64,000 nucleotides of DNA from positions 61,001-125,000 of the forward strand of contig WBZZ01004012.1 of the NCBI GenBank assembly GCA_019918135.1. The letters run 5' to 3'. Source of the stretch: Paulinella micropora (Eukaryota > Cercozoa > Imbricatea > Euglyphida > Paulinellidae). The position numbers and the translations under genes are program-made. Positions 30,697 through 39,511 of this stretch are shown in pieces; position 1 is the stretch's first letter, and each line of letters opens with the position of its first letter. The notes below the pieces were generated by a model. That model was not told the origin of the DNA, made no database searches, and saw only the letters and a list, made by a program, of their open reading frames with translations.

Positions 30697-30807
30697 TGAT
30701 ATTTTATTCTGACTTCGTCATCATAAAACATCGTTTTTTTGCTTTAATGGTTTCGATGTTTGAGAATAAACGAGAGTGCGTAGCACGAAGTGAAATTCTC
30801 AAATATC
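30697..30807. promoter_or_regulatory. twin-hairpin cassette 5 (core protein / ATPase)
   Basis: Hairpin at 30697-30733 (TGATATTTTAT pairing with ATAAAACATCG) and facing hairpin at 30754-30807 (CGATGTTTGAGAAT pairing with ATTCTCAAATATCA, loop GAGTGCGTAGCACGAAG). The second lies five to seven bases after the ATPase stop. Confidence 0.85.
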
Positions 30808-30813
30808 ATTATT

Positions 30814-31629
30814 TCATGCGATAAGCAAAATTTTTCTTAACTCATCATCAACACTTGAGACATAAAGAAAATTAAATCGTTCCTTTGTTGCTTCGTGATA
30901 CTTTTGAAGAAAGTAATCAAAGTCAAAAGATAAGTCTAAGTGTTTATACACGAGTTCCATTTTGTCCTGAGATTGCCCTGGAAAGATTAATAGATAATCT
31001 AACTGCTTAATGGCTTCTGGCCGTAGGTCGTTCAAATACTGACTAGACATAATAACCTTACTTTTATAGTGTCTGTTCTTTTTTAACAAATCACTTACGG
31101 ACTTGTCTCTTAATCCACTCCCTAAATCGTCCAAAACAAAAACAACCTCTGGAGATATATATTTACTCGGCCTTTCTTTTGCCTCTGCGGTGCTCTGTTT
31201 CTTTTTTTCTTCTTTTCCAAAGTAAAGAAATTGTGGCTTCTCTATTTCTTCTTTGTCTTGTTTTACTTCTCCTTCGTGTTGCTCGTCATGTCTGTTCAGT
31301 TTGTCTAACTCATAATCAATGACATTAACACCATCTGATTTAAGAAAGGTATATATCGCCATCGGGTTGCCTCTGTTCTTAAAGTGCTTTACCATTGCTT
31401 TATAAATGTAGTTCTTGTGTATTGTTGAAGCAATAATGACAATACGTGTTTTTCTGTCTGTCGTCCGTTTAAGTATTTCAAAGAGTGCTGTCGTCTTACC
31501 GCTCTTCTTTCTAGCAAGTAGAAATATATTAGCATACGGCTCATTGAATAATTTATAACCCTTGGCTTTTTTATCTCCGTTTCCATCCTGCTTCACAGGC
31601 TTAACTTTGACATTGTTAATCTTCTCCAT
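30814..31629 (-). CDS. DNA-packaging ATPase (A32/FtsK-HerA type)
   Basis: 271 codons. Walker A is ARKKSGKTTAL with GKT at 44-46. Walker B is EVVFVLDDLG with the acidic pair at 167-168. A region KSKVIMSSQYLNDLRPE follows and fits the sensor or arginine-finger part of A32-like ATPases, which pump genomes into capsids in poxvirus-related viruses, virophages and Polintons. An unusual Lys/Glu-rich insertion of about 35 residues (113-155) separates the two Walker motifs. AATTATATAGGATGG places a TATATAG just upstream of the start. The gene lies among virion genes and ends beside a hairpin. Confidence 0.9.
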   Translation of the reverse strand: MEKINNVKVKPVKQDGNGDKKAKGYKLFNEPYANIFLLARKKSGKTTALFEILKRTTDRKTRIVIIASTIHKNYIYKAMVKHFKNRGNPMAIYTFLKSDGVNVIDYELDKLNRHDEQHEGEVKQDKEEIEKPQFLYFGKEEKKKQSTAEAKERPSKYISPEVVFVLDDLGSGLRDKSVSDLLKKNRHYKSKVIMSSQYLNDLRPEAIKQLDYLLIFPGQSQDKMELVYKHLDLSFDFDYFLQKYHEATKERFNFLYVSSVDDELRKILLIA

Positions 31630-31638
31630 CCTATATAA

Positions 31639-32001
31639 TTATCCCAAGAACTCTAGGCATACAACAATTCGGCCCGCTAAATTTCCTGTGTCAATATTTC
31701 CGCTGTCGGTTTCAAGGACTTTAAATGTATATTGTCCGTCGCTCCAGCCTACTACTCCTAAGTTGTAGCCGAGGTTTGAAATGTTTGCTGTGGTGCTGTC
31801 CGCAAATGTTCCAATAATTCCAATTATGTCCATATAAAGAATTCTGGTTTTGGTTTCGGTCTGGTCGTTCATATAGTGGATAAACTTAACATTCATTTTG
31901 GTGGGTGTGAATGACATTTGGATATTTTTATTAAATGTTTTGCTTCCTCCAGCAAAATCATTGCTCAGAAAAATAATCTTTTGGTATTTGTGCTCCGACA
32001 T
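31639..32001 (-). CDS. small beta-rich virion-like protein
   Basis: 120 codons, unassigned. The sequence alternates hydrophobic strands with Thr/Asn-rich turns (NIQMSFTPTKMNVKFIHYM, then ILYMDIIGIIGTFAD, then RIVVCLEFLG), which suggests a small beta-sandwich. It stands 9 bp upstream of the ATPase on the same strand, with no hairpin between them. They may therefore be transcribed together. CAATATATAAACAATG gives a TATATAA just before the start. A capsid-cement or vertex role is possible but not shown. Confidence 0.5.
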   Translation of the reverse strand: MSEHKYQKIIFLSNDFAGGSKTFNKNIQMSFTPTKMNVKFIHYMNDQTETKTRILYMDIIGIIGTFADSTTANISNLGYNLGVVGWSDGQYTFKVLETDSGNIDTGNLAGRIVVCLEFLG

Positions 32002-32025
32002 TGTTTATATATTGTGTAATATATT

Positions 32026-32274
32026 ATGTTATTAATATTATTATTTATGTGGTCTGTGTTAGGACGGACGGCCTGCGACTTTTACTCACGGATAAGCGAA
32101 AAAAAGAATGAGAGTTGTGCTTATTGTATAAAGCAAGGAATAGAAAGTAAATTTAAATGTGTGTATAAGCCAATGTCAGATTGGTGTATTAGTTTTGATG
32201 AAGCCATTCCTTTAATTTGCTCAAATGATGGTATGTGGTATAAAACTCAAGTATATGAATGTTCATTTCTTTGA
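32026..32274 (+). CDS. small cysteine-rich secreted protein
   Basis: 82 codons. Residues 1-17 (MLLILLFMWSVLGRTAC) look like a cleavable signal peptide. The rest carries eight further cysteines in a pattern such as CAYC, CVYKP, WCISF, ICSND and ECSFL, as expected for a disulphide-bonded secreted domain. It is the only plus-strand gene within the virion block, divergent from the 120-residue gene and convergent, with a 12-bp overlap, with the next. No family is recognised; a secreted or host-directed factor is a guess. Confidence 0.5.
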   Translation: MLLILLFMWSVLGRTACDFYSRISEKKNESCAYCIKQGIESKFKCVYKPMSDWCISFDEAIPLICSNDGMWYKTQVYECSFL

Positions 32275-32481
32275 AGAAGGTGATGGAAGGCAAATGCCAA
32301 TCAATAGTGTTAGGATTCCGACATAAGTATTAGCAACCTCACAAGGCAAGTTCTTTTCAGATAGCCTTACGATACAAAGGGTTATAATGGAGATAATGAT
32401 ACCCATTTGAAATAAGTATTTAATAAGTCGGCTGTCTGTCGGTCTGTTTGTTATACAACAACAATTCCAGTTATCTTCCAA
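32263..32481 (-). CDS. small membrane protein
   Basis: 72 codons. Two hydrophobic segments (about 28-44, MGIIISIITLCIVRL, and about 52-66, TYVGILTLLIGICL) are joined by a short loop. The N-terminal end is cysteine-rich (NWNCCCITNRP). This looks like a hairpin membrane protein. Function is not recognised. It overlaps the convergent cysteine-rich gene by 12 bp and lies downstream of the fibre gene, in the place where phages often keep holin-like genes. That comparison is only positional. Confidence 0.35.
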   Translation of the reverse strand: MEDNWNCCCITNRPTDSRLIKYLFQMGIIISIITLCIVRLSEKNLPCEVANTYVGILTLLIGICLPSPSSKK

Positions 32482-32583
32482 TTCGTGCTCTACTTATTCT
32501 TCAATGAAATGTCTAAAACACGATTTTTCAACTCTGGTGTTAGTTCGCCGTCTATTTCAATGACTGGCGGTGGGGGGTGTAAT

Positions 32584-35500
32584 CTAGGAGGCATTAGTAG
32601 AAAATACGACTGCTCGGATTTCGGCTAGTTGGTTTGCTTGGTCTTGTAGTATATTCATAAGATTTTTATTTTCTTTTTGTAAATTAACTACCTTTTCTGA
32701 TAATTGTTGAACGGCCTTAATTAACGGGGCTATAAACTCGGAATAACCTATACCATAACCGACATCACCACTATCAATACATTTAACATCTTCTGGATTA
32801 ACACTCACACCTTTCAATTCATATTCTTTTCTTTGCTTTGGACACGGAACCATAATTGTTTCTTTTATAAAACCGCCAAAGTCATATCCATTTCTGTTAG
32901 TATTTCTTCTAATTCCTGTGCTATTAAGCCAGTCCTACATTTCTTTTTGTCATCAATCATACGATAGCAAACTGGATTTGACTTATTAATAAAATCTAAG
33001 CCTAAGCATTCATTTATATCTTTTTTTCTCCTGTCTGAATATTGAATTGGATTAGACAATACCCATAATTGTCCATCGCTTGCTTTCAAAGACATTAAAG
33101 CAGTATTTGAACCATTCTCCCATATGAACCCACTCGTTGAAGAATTATTCACTCTAAATCTAATAGCATAAGAAGTTAATCCTCCGCCTACTCCTCCTGC
33201 TGGCGCTGTTCCTCCACTTAATGATTTACCTGAACCAGACTGAGACATATAAATCCCCCAGTTTGAATCACTGCTATCCCATACAAATATTCCTCTCGCA
33301 TTCGTCCCGTCTGTTTGTCCTTGAATTCCTATTTTCGCTCCATTATTAGTTGTGGTAGTTAGCACGCCAGAGTATGTAATCCCCGCATTCGCAGTTAATA
33401 ATCCCGCTGTGCTTATGTTCATTGCCTCAGTGAAAGATATATTGCTTCCTGCCGTTATTCCTGATTTATAATAAAAAGCGAGTTTGCCACCTTTTTGAAT
33501 TAGAAAGTTTGAACCGCTGTGGCTTGATTTCCAGTTCGTGCCATCAAAATAAGCATCAAAACTTAAATTGACATTATCGTGTGCCCAGTTTAGTTGTTGA
33601 AATGTTGGATAAGCATCAGCCGTTGTTATTGCCTGTATATGTGGCCCCGCGGTGTTGCTCGCCGTTCCATATAATTCTAATCCTCCCGTCGCACCTACTC
33701 CTTTTGTTGAGTTGCCTATAATTATTGGTTTGCCTGATGCTGTTGTTATTTTGTCGCTCGTTGTTAATGTTGTCGTAGTTATTCCTGCGGTTGAAGTTAT
33801 TGTTCCAGCACTTGTTATGTTGTTTGAGTTCATATCTAAGGCACCATAAAACCGCATACCGCCAGCATTGTTAAAACGGACAATGTCAGACGAAGCACTT
33901 TTATTATCCAAAAGTTTTGAAATATAAAGTCCCGCCCCTTTTACATCAGATGCTACATTCGTGAATACATATCCTCGTTGGTCTGCGGTTCCACTTGTAG
34001 CAGTATTTAGAGTAAATAAGAAATATTGGTAATCTCCCGATGTCTGTGAAAAGAATATATCGCCTCCATTTTGGTTTAATATCCTCGCCCCATTATATGT
34101 TATATTTCCGCCATTAGTGATAGTTTGATTATTAAAATCTGCATTGTTAGTTAAAGTTAGATATTTTATCACAGTGCTCGCCCCATTAAATGTTTTGCTT
34201 CCTGTTATGGTTTGGTCTGTTGATAGTTTTACATTTTGCCCGTCCAATGTGTCCGCATACCCTTTTGTCGCGCCATCGGTCGCTAATGTCGGAGTTCCAA
34301 GGTTGGCTATTTTGCTACTATTACAATCTAACCCCGAAGCATTTACCCAACCGACAATCGTCCCGTCAATAATAAAACTTATTTTTTTCGCAGAAATTTC
34401 AAAGTTGTAATATGTTGCAGTTTTCATATCCAAACTAGCAATTGACCCGATATTACTGGTAGAATTGAAAACGATAAATGTGCCCTTTGTTGTTGAATTG
34501 ATTGAATTTCCCGTTATTTCAACACCACTGCTATATGTCTTAATTCCTGCTATGGTTTGGTTTCCTGTTAGTTTCACATTTTGCCCGTCTAATGTATCAA
34601 CATAACTTTTGTTTGCTCCGTCCGTTGTTGCTGATGGTGTGGCTAAGTTTGTTATTTTGTTATTATTCAAAGATAGTGTAGTGCCAGTTGCGGTTATAAT
34701 TAAAGTATTACCTGAATATAACTCAACATACGACCCAGTTATTTGTATCGGATACCAAGTCGCTGTTGCTGTTTTTTGTGCTGCAATCATTCCTATTTTT
34801 GTATCAAAGGCTATGCCGATACCATCAAAAGTTGAAGGGTTGGATGAACCACTTACTTCCAAAGTTGATGTAAATTTTTTATTCCCTGCTATGGTTTGGT
34901 CTCCTGTTAGTTTAACCACCGAAGTATCAAGGGCTGAAACATCCACGCCATCAACAAGATTAACATTTGTTATGCTTTGGCTTTTCATATCAATACCCGC
35001 ACTCGCATTTATTATACTGCTAAATGTCTTAATGCCCGCTATGGTTTGGTCTCCTGTTAGTTTAACCACCGAACCATCAACTGCGAGATTAGCGAGATTA
35101 ATTCCATTATATGTAGAAGCCCCTGAAATAGCAAAACCATTCATATTTAATGCACCCGTCATGATGGCTGTGCTGTCTAATCTAAGAAAGGGTGGTGTGG
35201 TGTTTCTCCATTGCCCCGTGCTATACATAATAAGTTGATTATCTGCTGGAAAGCCTGATATTGTCACATCGCTATGTGTGTCTATACTTCCAGATGCTGT
35301 CACCTTATTATTATTATCATTATGCTCAAATATCCATTCATCAACGCCTTTGTCATTTAGTAAATTAACTCCTGTTATATTCTTCATTCCCATACTAATA
35401 TTACCGAATTCATCAACATTTATCGGAAATGTTTTATTGACCCAGTTTATTGAGTTATATGTTAGATAACTATTCATCGCCACTGGTGCTGTAATGACTA

Positions 35501-35934
35501 CATCTGAAAGTGTATCAATTGAACCAAGGGCTGTATTCTTCCATTTGCCTTCTACATCGTTGTATGTTAAGTATTGTCCGCTCGCTTGTGCAAATATGTT
35601 TGTGTCTATCAAATTATATAAACTTGTTTGGTGCGGATTAGAAGTATTAGAGCGGTGTTGAGTTGAGGCTTTGACTTCGTCGTTGTCCCTCACTCGTTGC
35701 TCTGTATAATATAGATTTTTTTCCTTCTTTTATGTCTGTAGTTGATTTGGTAGATAATCTTGTGTCAAATCGTAAATCCGTATAGTAGAGGTTCAAAGGG
35801 TTTTCATCTTCTGGCACTCTGTCTGTATTCAGACCGACTATGTTTGTGTTCGTTAAGTCAAGGTTGGCGATTGATAGGCTGTCTGTCGCAATTTCTGACA
35901 AGCCTAAGAGCGACTTAAAGGAAGAACCTGCCAT
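32584..35934 (-). pseudogene. phage-like fibre with S74 intramolecular chaperone end
   Basis: A very long minus-strand gene. The start (MAGSSFKSLLGLSEIATDSL) and the segment LNLYYTDLRFDTRLS are like phage tail-fibre shafts. The middle is made of repeated units of the form VKLTGDQTIAGIKTFSS, each followed by a Gly/Asn/Ser-rich stretch, as in trimeric beta-helical fibres. The end contains YSDRRKKDINECLGL and RTGLIAQELEEI, characteristic of the peptidase S74 chaperone domain that folds a fibre trimer and then cuts itself off. A helical coiled-coil tail (VQQLSEKVVNLQKENKNLMN) also belongs to that domain type. It is probably the receptor-binding fibre of the virion. The gene is broken (about two breaks). 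Confidence 0.8.
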
Positions 35935-35998
35935 ATTCGTATATTAATTAATTATTTATTTATTTAAAAAATACTAAAATATAATAATCTTAGTATAA

Positions 35999-36520
35999 AT
36001 GCCGTCTCCCGAAGCAAGTCGTAAGAATTGGGGTAAGGCTGTGGAAAGTATTAAGAGCAAAAAGCAACAAAAGGTTGAAATAGCGAAAGAGAAATTAGCA
36101 AAGTGTAGAAAGGCTTATGTAGGCGATGATGAAGAGATGGAGGAAAAGATAAACCGCATGGCGGAAATTGGTGTTGCTAATGATATCATTAATGGAAAAG
36201 ACCAAGATGATACGCCAGAAGAAAGCAGTGAGAGCGATGAAGAATGTGATTTTACTGATATCATTGCTGAAAAGATGGCTAAGATGAAAATAAGAAGAAA
36301 GAAAGCGGAAGCAAAGAAGAAAGTAAGTAAAAAGCCTGTGCCTGAGCCTGATGATAGCGAAAGCGAAAGTGAAGAAAGTGAAGAGGAAGAGCCGAAGCCT
36401 AAATCTAAAAAAGGAAACGGAAAGAAGTCAAACATATCTGTTAATGTTTATAATCAAGCAGAAAAACCAAGCAAGAAAGAAAAAAATAATGATATCGAAA
36501 AATGTTTCTTAAAATTCTAA
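35999..36520 (+). CDS. acidic/basic low-complexity protein
   Basis: 173 codons. The N-terminal 60 residues are basic and helical. Then come alternating acidic (ESSESDEECDF, DDSESESEESEEEE) and lysine-rich blocks. The end has a short hydrophobic strand (NISVNVYNQAE). No family is recognised; such proteins often bind nucleic acid or histones. It is on the plus strand, ends 10 bp before the integrase, and may be expressed with it. TTAGTATAAATG precedes the start. Confidence 0.5.
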   Translation: MPSPEASRKNWGKAVESIKSKKQQKVEIAKEKLAKCRKAYVGDDEEMEEKINRMAEIGVANDIINGKDQDDTPEESSESDEECDFTDIIAEKMAKMKIRRKKAEAKKKVSKKPVPEPDDSESESEESEEEEPKPKSKKGNGKKSNISVNVYNQAEKPSKKEKNNDIEKCFLKF

Positions 36521-36529
36521 TAATATACA

Positions 36530-37441
36530 ATGGATAATAAACATACTCAGCAACAAGAAACTCCTGAGCAGACAGAGCGGAAAGAAAAACTTGAAGAAGT
36601 GGCCGAAATACATTTTCAATCAAAGCCCGCTAAGATATGGAACACGATAACCTCACCAGAAGCAAAACCACTAAGTCAAGTATTTATTGATTTAATGGAT
36701 ATGTCAAAGGTGGCGACAAAGAAAGGTAATGCTAACTATAATTTTGGATTAGTTGCTATTGATGTATATAGCCGTCGTGGGTGGATTGAGCCAGTCAAAA
36801 ATAAAACAACTGGTTATGTCTTAGAAGAGTTAAAAAAAATATTTACCAAAAAAGTTCCTGAAAGAATTACTTCAGATAATGGCGGTGAGTTTAAGGGACA
36901 AGTCAGTGAATATTTCAGACAAAATAATATTGAACATAGAACTGTCCAAGTAGGCGATCACAGAACAATGGGTATAATTGATAGGTTTATTAGAACAATA
37001 CGAAATGAATTAAACTTAATATGGGAATTCAAGGAAAATTTTCAATGGGTTCCTATTATTCATGAGGTTGTTGATGCTTATAATAAAACATATCATACAA
37101 CAATTAAAGTAGTTCCGATCAATGTTTTTGAAGGAACCGAAAAGAACACTCAAGAAATCTACAGAAATCCTTTAATTAATGAATTCCCTAAAGGAACAAG
37201 AGTAAGAAAGGAATTAGAAAGAACTATTTTTTCTAAAGGCGACAAGCAATTCAGTAAAACTGTATTTAAGGTTAAGGGCCGGAAAGGCTTCAAAGTTACC
37301 CTATCAGAAGAAGACTTAGTAAGACGGTCAGAATTATTAAAGACTAATGTTGAAGAGCGCCATGAGGAAGAAGGACCGAAGGAGCAATTATCGGACAAAG
37401 TAAAACAAATTACTAAAGAGAAAAAAATATTAATTTATTAA
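36530..37441 (+). CDS. retroviral-type (rve) integrase
   Basis: 303 codons. Residues 1-40 are a charged leader without a clear HHCC finger. The catalytic core starts near residue 48: FIDLMDM holds the first Asp and ITSDNGGEF (about 115-123) the second. The region HRTMGIIDRFIRTIRNEL is the place of the third acidic position. The C-terminal part (FPKGTRVRKELERTIFSKG, then FKVKGRKGFKVTL) is an SH3-like DNA-binding fold followed by a basic tail. This enzyme joins the ends of the linear element to host DNA and makes the 6-bp duplications. TAATATACAATGG precedes the start. It lies near the right terminus, its usual place. Confidence 0.92.
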   Translation: MDNKHTQQQETPEQTERKEKLEEVAEIHFQSKPAKIWNTITSPEAKPLSQVFIDLMDMSKVATKKGNANYNFGLVAIDVYSRRGWIEPVKNKTTGYVLEELKKIFTKKVPERITSDNGGEFKGQVSEYFRQNNIEHRTVQVGDHRTMGIIDRFIRTIRNELNLIWEFKENFQWVPIIHEVVDAYNKTYHTTIKVVPINVFEGTEKNTQEIYRNPLINEFPKGTRVRKELERTIFSKGDKQFSKTVFKVKGRKGFKVTLSEEDLVRRSELLKTNVEERHEEEGPKEQLSDKVKQITKEKKILIY

Positions 37442-37550
37442 AATCATTGGATGTAAAACCGGAAAATATACGGAGCAGTGCTAGAATTAAAAAGAAAGTT
37501 GAAAAATTAGACTTGTAAGTTATTAATTATTTTTGGCTTGAATGTATTTC

Positions 37551-38033
37551 TTACTTTTTTGTGGTCGTCTCATGAATTTCTTTCCCATTTCTCCTTATCG
37601 TTGAACCGCATTCACATTTTATTTTTTCTATTCTTAAATAATCATTTGAAAGATTAATTCCTTTCATTCTTAATTCGTGATTGCTTGATAAAAGATGTCT
37701 TGCTTTGTAAGCATTTGTTGTCTCTTCACCACATTCACATATAAATTTTTTCTTCATCCATTCCTTATTCCATTCATTTTTGTATTGTTGTTTATTTTGC
37801 TTAACTCGTTCATCATTATATTTTTTCCAAACTTCATATTTAGGTTTTATGTTTTCTTCATAAAACTTGTTTGCTTCCTCTAGTGCTTGTTCTTTATTTC
37901 TTTTGCCATTTATACAAAAATTTTTAACTTTAGTTTTGTCTTCCTCTCCCCACCTTACAACTACTCTTGGGGATACATCGTTGTTCATAACATATACACC
38001 TCCCTTGTTGATTTTCTGTGGAATGTCCGCCAT
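37551..38033 (-). CDS. zinc-binding protein related to the GIY-YIG C-terminus
   Basis: 160 codons. The N-terminal ~60 residues contain VVVRWGEEDKTKVKNFCINGKR, which resembles AP2-like small DNA-binding beta sheets, but this is not certain. The middle is a charged helix (KPKYEVWKKYNDERVKQNKQ). The end has two Cys/His clusters (CECGEETTNAYKARHLLSSNH and CECGSTIRRNGKEIH). The helix plus finger resembles the C-terminal half of the GIY-YIG protein at the left end. TATAAAATGG gives a TATA just before the start. It faces away from the right terminal repeat. It may bind element DNA. Confidence 0.55.
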   Translation of the reverse strand: MADIPQKINKGGVYVMNNDVSPRVVVRWGEEDKTKVKNFCINGKRNKEQALEEANKFYEENIKPKYEVWKKYNDERVKQNKQQYKNEWNKEWMKKKFICECGEETTNAYKARHLLSSNHELRMKGINLSNDYLRIEKIKCECGSTIRRNGKEIHETTTKK

Positions 38034-38102
38034 TTTATACGTGTTATTAATTCATATCATTAAATGGAATTAAATTTATAACACATTAATAATTATTTAA
38101 AA

Positions 38103-38482
38103 GTAGCAGTTTTTCTTTCTTTTGTCTGCTTATAAATAGGTAGTGGAAATAATGAATAACGGGTCTTAGTGGAAAAACACTTCTCACAATGTTATATTTT
38201 TTGACTGAGAATTTCTAGTAAAAAAATCCATACCTCGTCGCCACGGCGCTAGTGCGCTGGTGCGCTGGTGCGCTGGCGCTGTGGCGCAGAATTTGATAAT
38301 GACTGAAAGTCTAATCCACGAAGAAAAATAGAACGAAATTCATGATAAGAGAGATTTTAATGAAATTGTTGTTTTGAACTTAGAGAGAATAGGTAGCCTC
38401 AAAACACAATAACGGCTCTTAGTGTGGTTTCTGTGATGAAACTGCGCTGAACATCCGTGCCCAAGTGCGACCCTATACTACT
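38103..38482 (-). repeat. Polinton terminal inverted repeat, right
   Basis: The outer ~95 bp (38388-38482) and an inner block (38103-38140) match the left terminus. Between them about 245 bp have no match on the left. They contain a diverged second copy of the GGTAG...AACGG.TCTTAGTG segment and a GC-rich fold (38236-38288) with three GTGCGCTG units. Confidence 0.85.
38236..38288. repeat. GC-rich palindrome inside the right terminus
   Basis: CGCCACGGCGC pairs with GCGCTGTGGCG around tandem GTGCGCTG units. It stands out in an AT-rich element and is absent from the left end. Confidence 0.75.
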
Positions 38483-38488
38483 ACAGTA
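38483..38488. repeat. Polinton target duplication, right
   Basis: ACAGTA, identical to 18050-18055. Confidence 0.9.
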
Positions 38489-39469
38489 TGACGGGAGAAC
38501 CCCGTTCAAGGCCTTTCAACGTGAGATAGTTTTGGCCTTGGGAGCCAAAGGACCTAAGGGGGCACTCAAGACCCCAGAAGAACACAGGATAGTGCATGAG
38601 AGTAATGTAAGTGCTTTGCACAGCAAGGGGAAAACAGTCCCCAATTACATGTGGAGGTGGGGAGAGAGAGCAGGAAAGCAACCAGCAAGAGGGAGAGGAG
38701 AGATAGGGTTGAGAGAGGAGGAAGAGGAAGCTGAGTTAGACTCAGAGTCAGAGACAGACAAGGAAAACCTTACATCTTATTTTACTGAGACAGAAAGGCA
38801 GCCTACTTTAGGGGGAGATAGTGGTAAGAGTAAAAGGGAGGAGAAGACCAGGTGGAGGAGAGGGGGAGAGTGAGTAGTCAGCCTTCACCTACTTATTCCA
38901 CACCAACAACGACAACAATCAAGACGAAGAGCAAGGAGCAAGTAGAAGAAAAAGAGAAGGAAGATAGAATGATAGTAGCATATGAGGAGAGTTTGGAGCA
39001 TGAGATGAAAAGACAGAGAGAGGAAGCTTTTTCGTTTGTGTTTGATAAGCTAGCAGGTAAAGCCAAGAGGAGTGTGGCAGATTTGGTGAGAGACACCTGG
39101 TCAGAACTTGCACACTGTGTGGGCAAGACTAACCAAAAGGTTTGGTAAGGTGAGTGAGGAAGATGTGCAAGACAAAATAAATGCGATGAATGCATGGACA
39201 TTTGATGAGGGGTGTGATTATGCTCCGCAGTTTGATGCGTTTGTTGCGTTAGATGAAGAGCTAAAGGCAGTAGGCCATAAAACACCCCACAGAACAATGG
39301 AAACAATAATCACTAATGCCTTACAAAACCCTGAGTATGCATCAGAGGGGGTGAGAAAGGATTGGGGAGGATGGATGAGCACGCTGAAGATGAATAAGAA
39401 GCAGCATGCATGGTCTTTTGAGGAATGGTGGGAGGAGTTGGAAGAAAGAGCATTGGAGATAGATAGGAA

Positions 39470-39511
<42 letters not shown>

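Larger units (their letters stand above)
18056..38482. mobile_element. Polinton (Maverick / adintovirus-like), nearly whole
   Basis: 20,427 bp that begins AGTAGTATAGGG and ends with its complement CCCTATACTACT. It is bounded by ACAGTA on both sides. The gene set is the Polinton core (PolB, DDE integrase, adenain-like protease, A32-like ATPase, double and single jelly-roll capsid proteins) with accessory genes. Replication genes lie on the left on the plus strand, virion genes in the middle on the minus strand, and integrase on the right on the plus strand. The element is more AT-rich than its surroundings. Exact target duplications and long frames suggest a young insertion. It is not whole: roughly four breaks, chiefly in virion genes. 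Confidence 0.93.

Noticed and set aside
32584-35934. Bacteriophage contamination suggested by the S74 fibre
   Set aside because: It is embedded on the same strand among Polinton virion genes within one pair of inverted repeats and target duplications.
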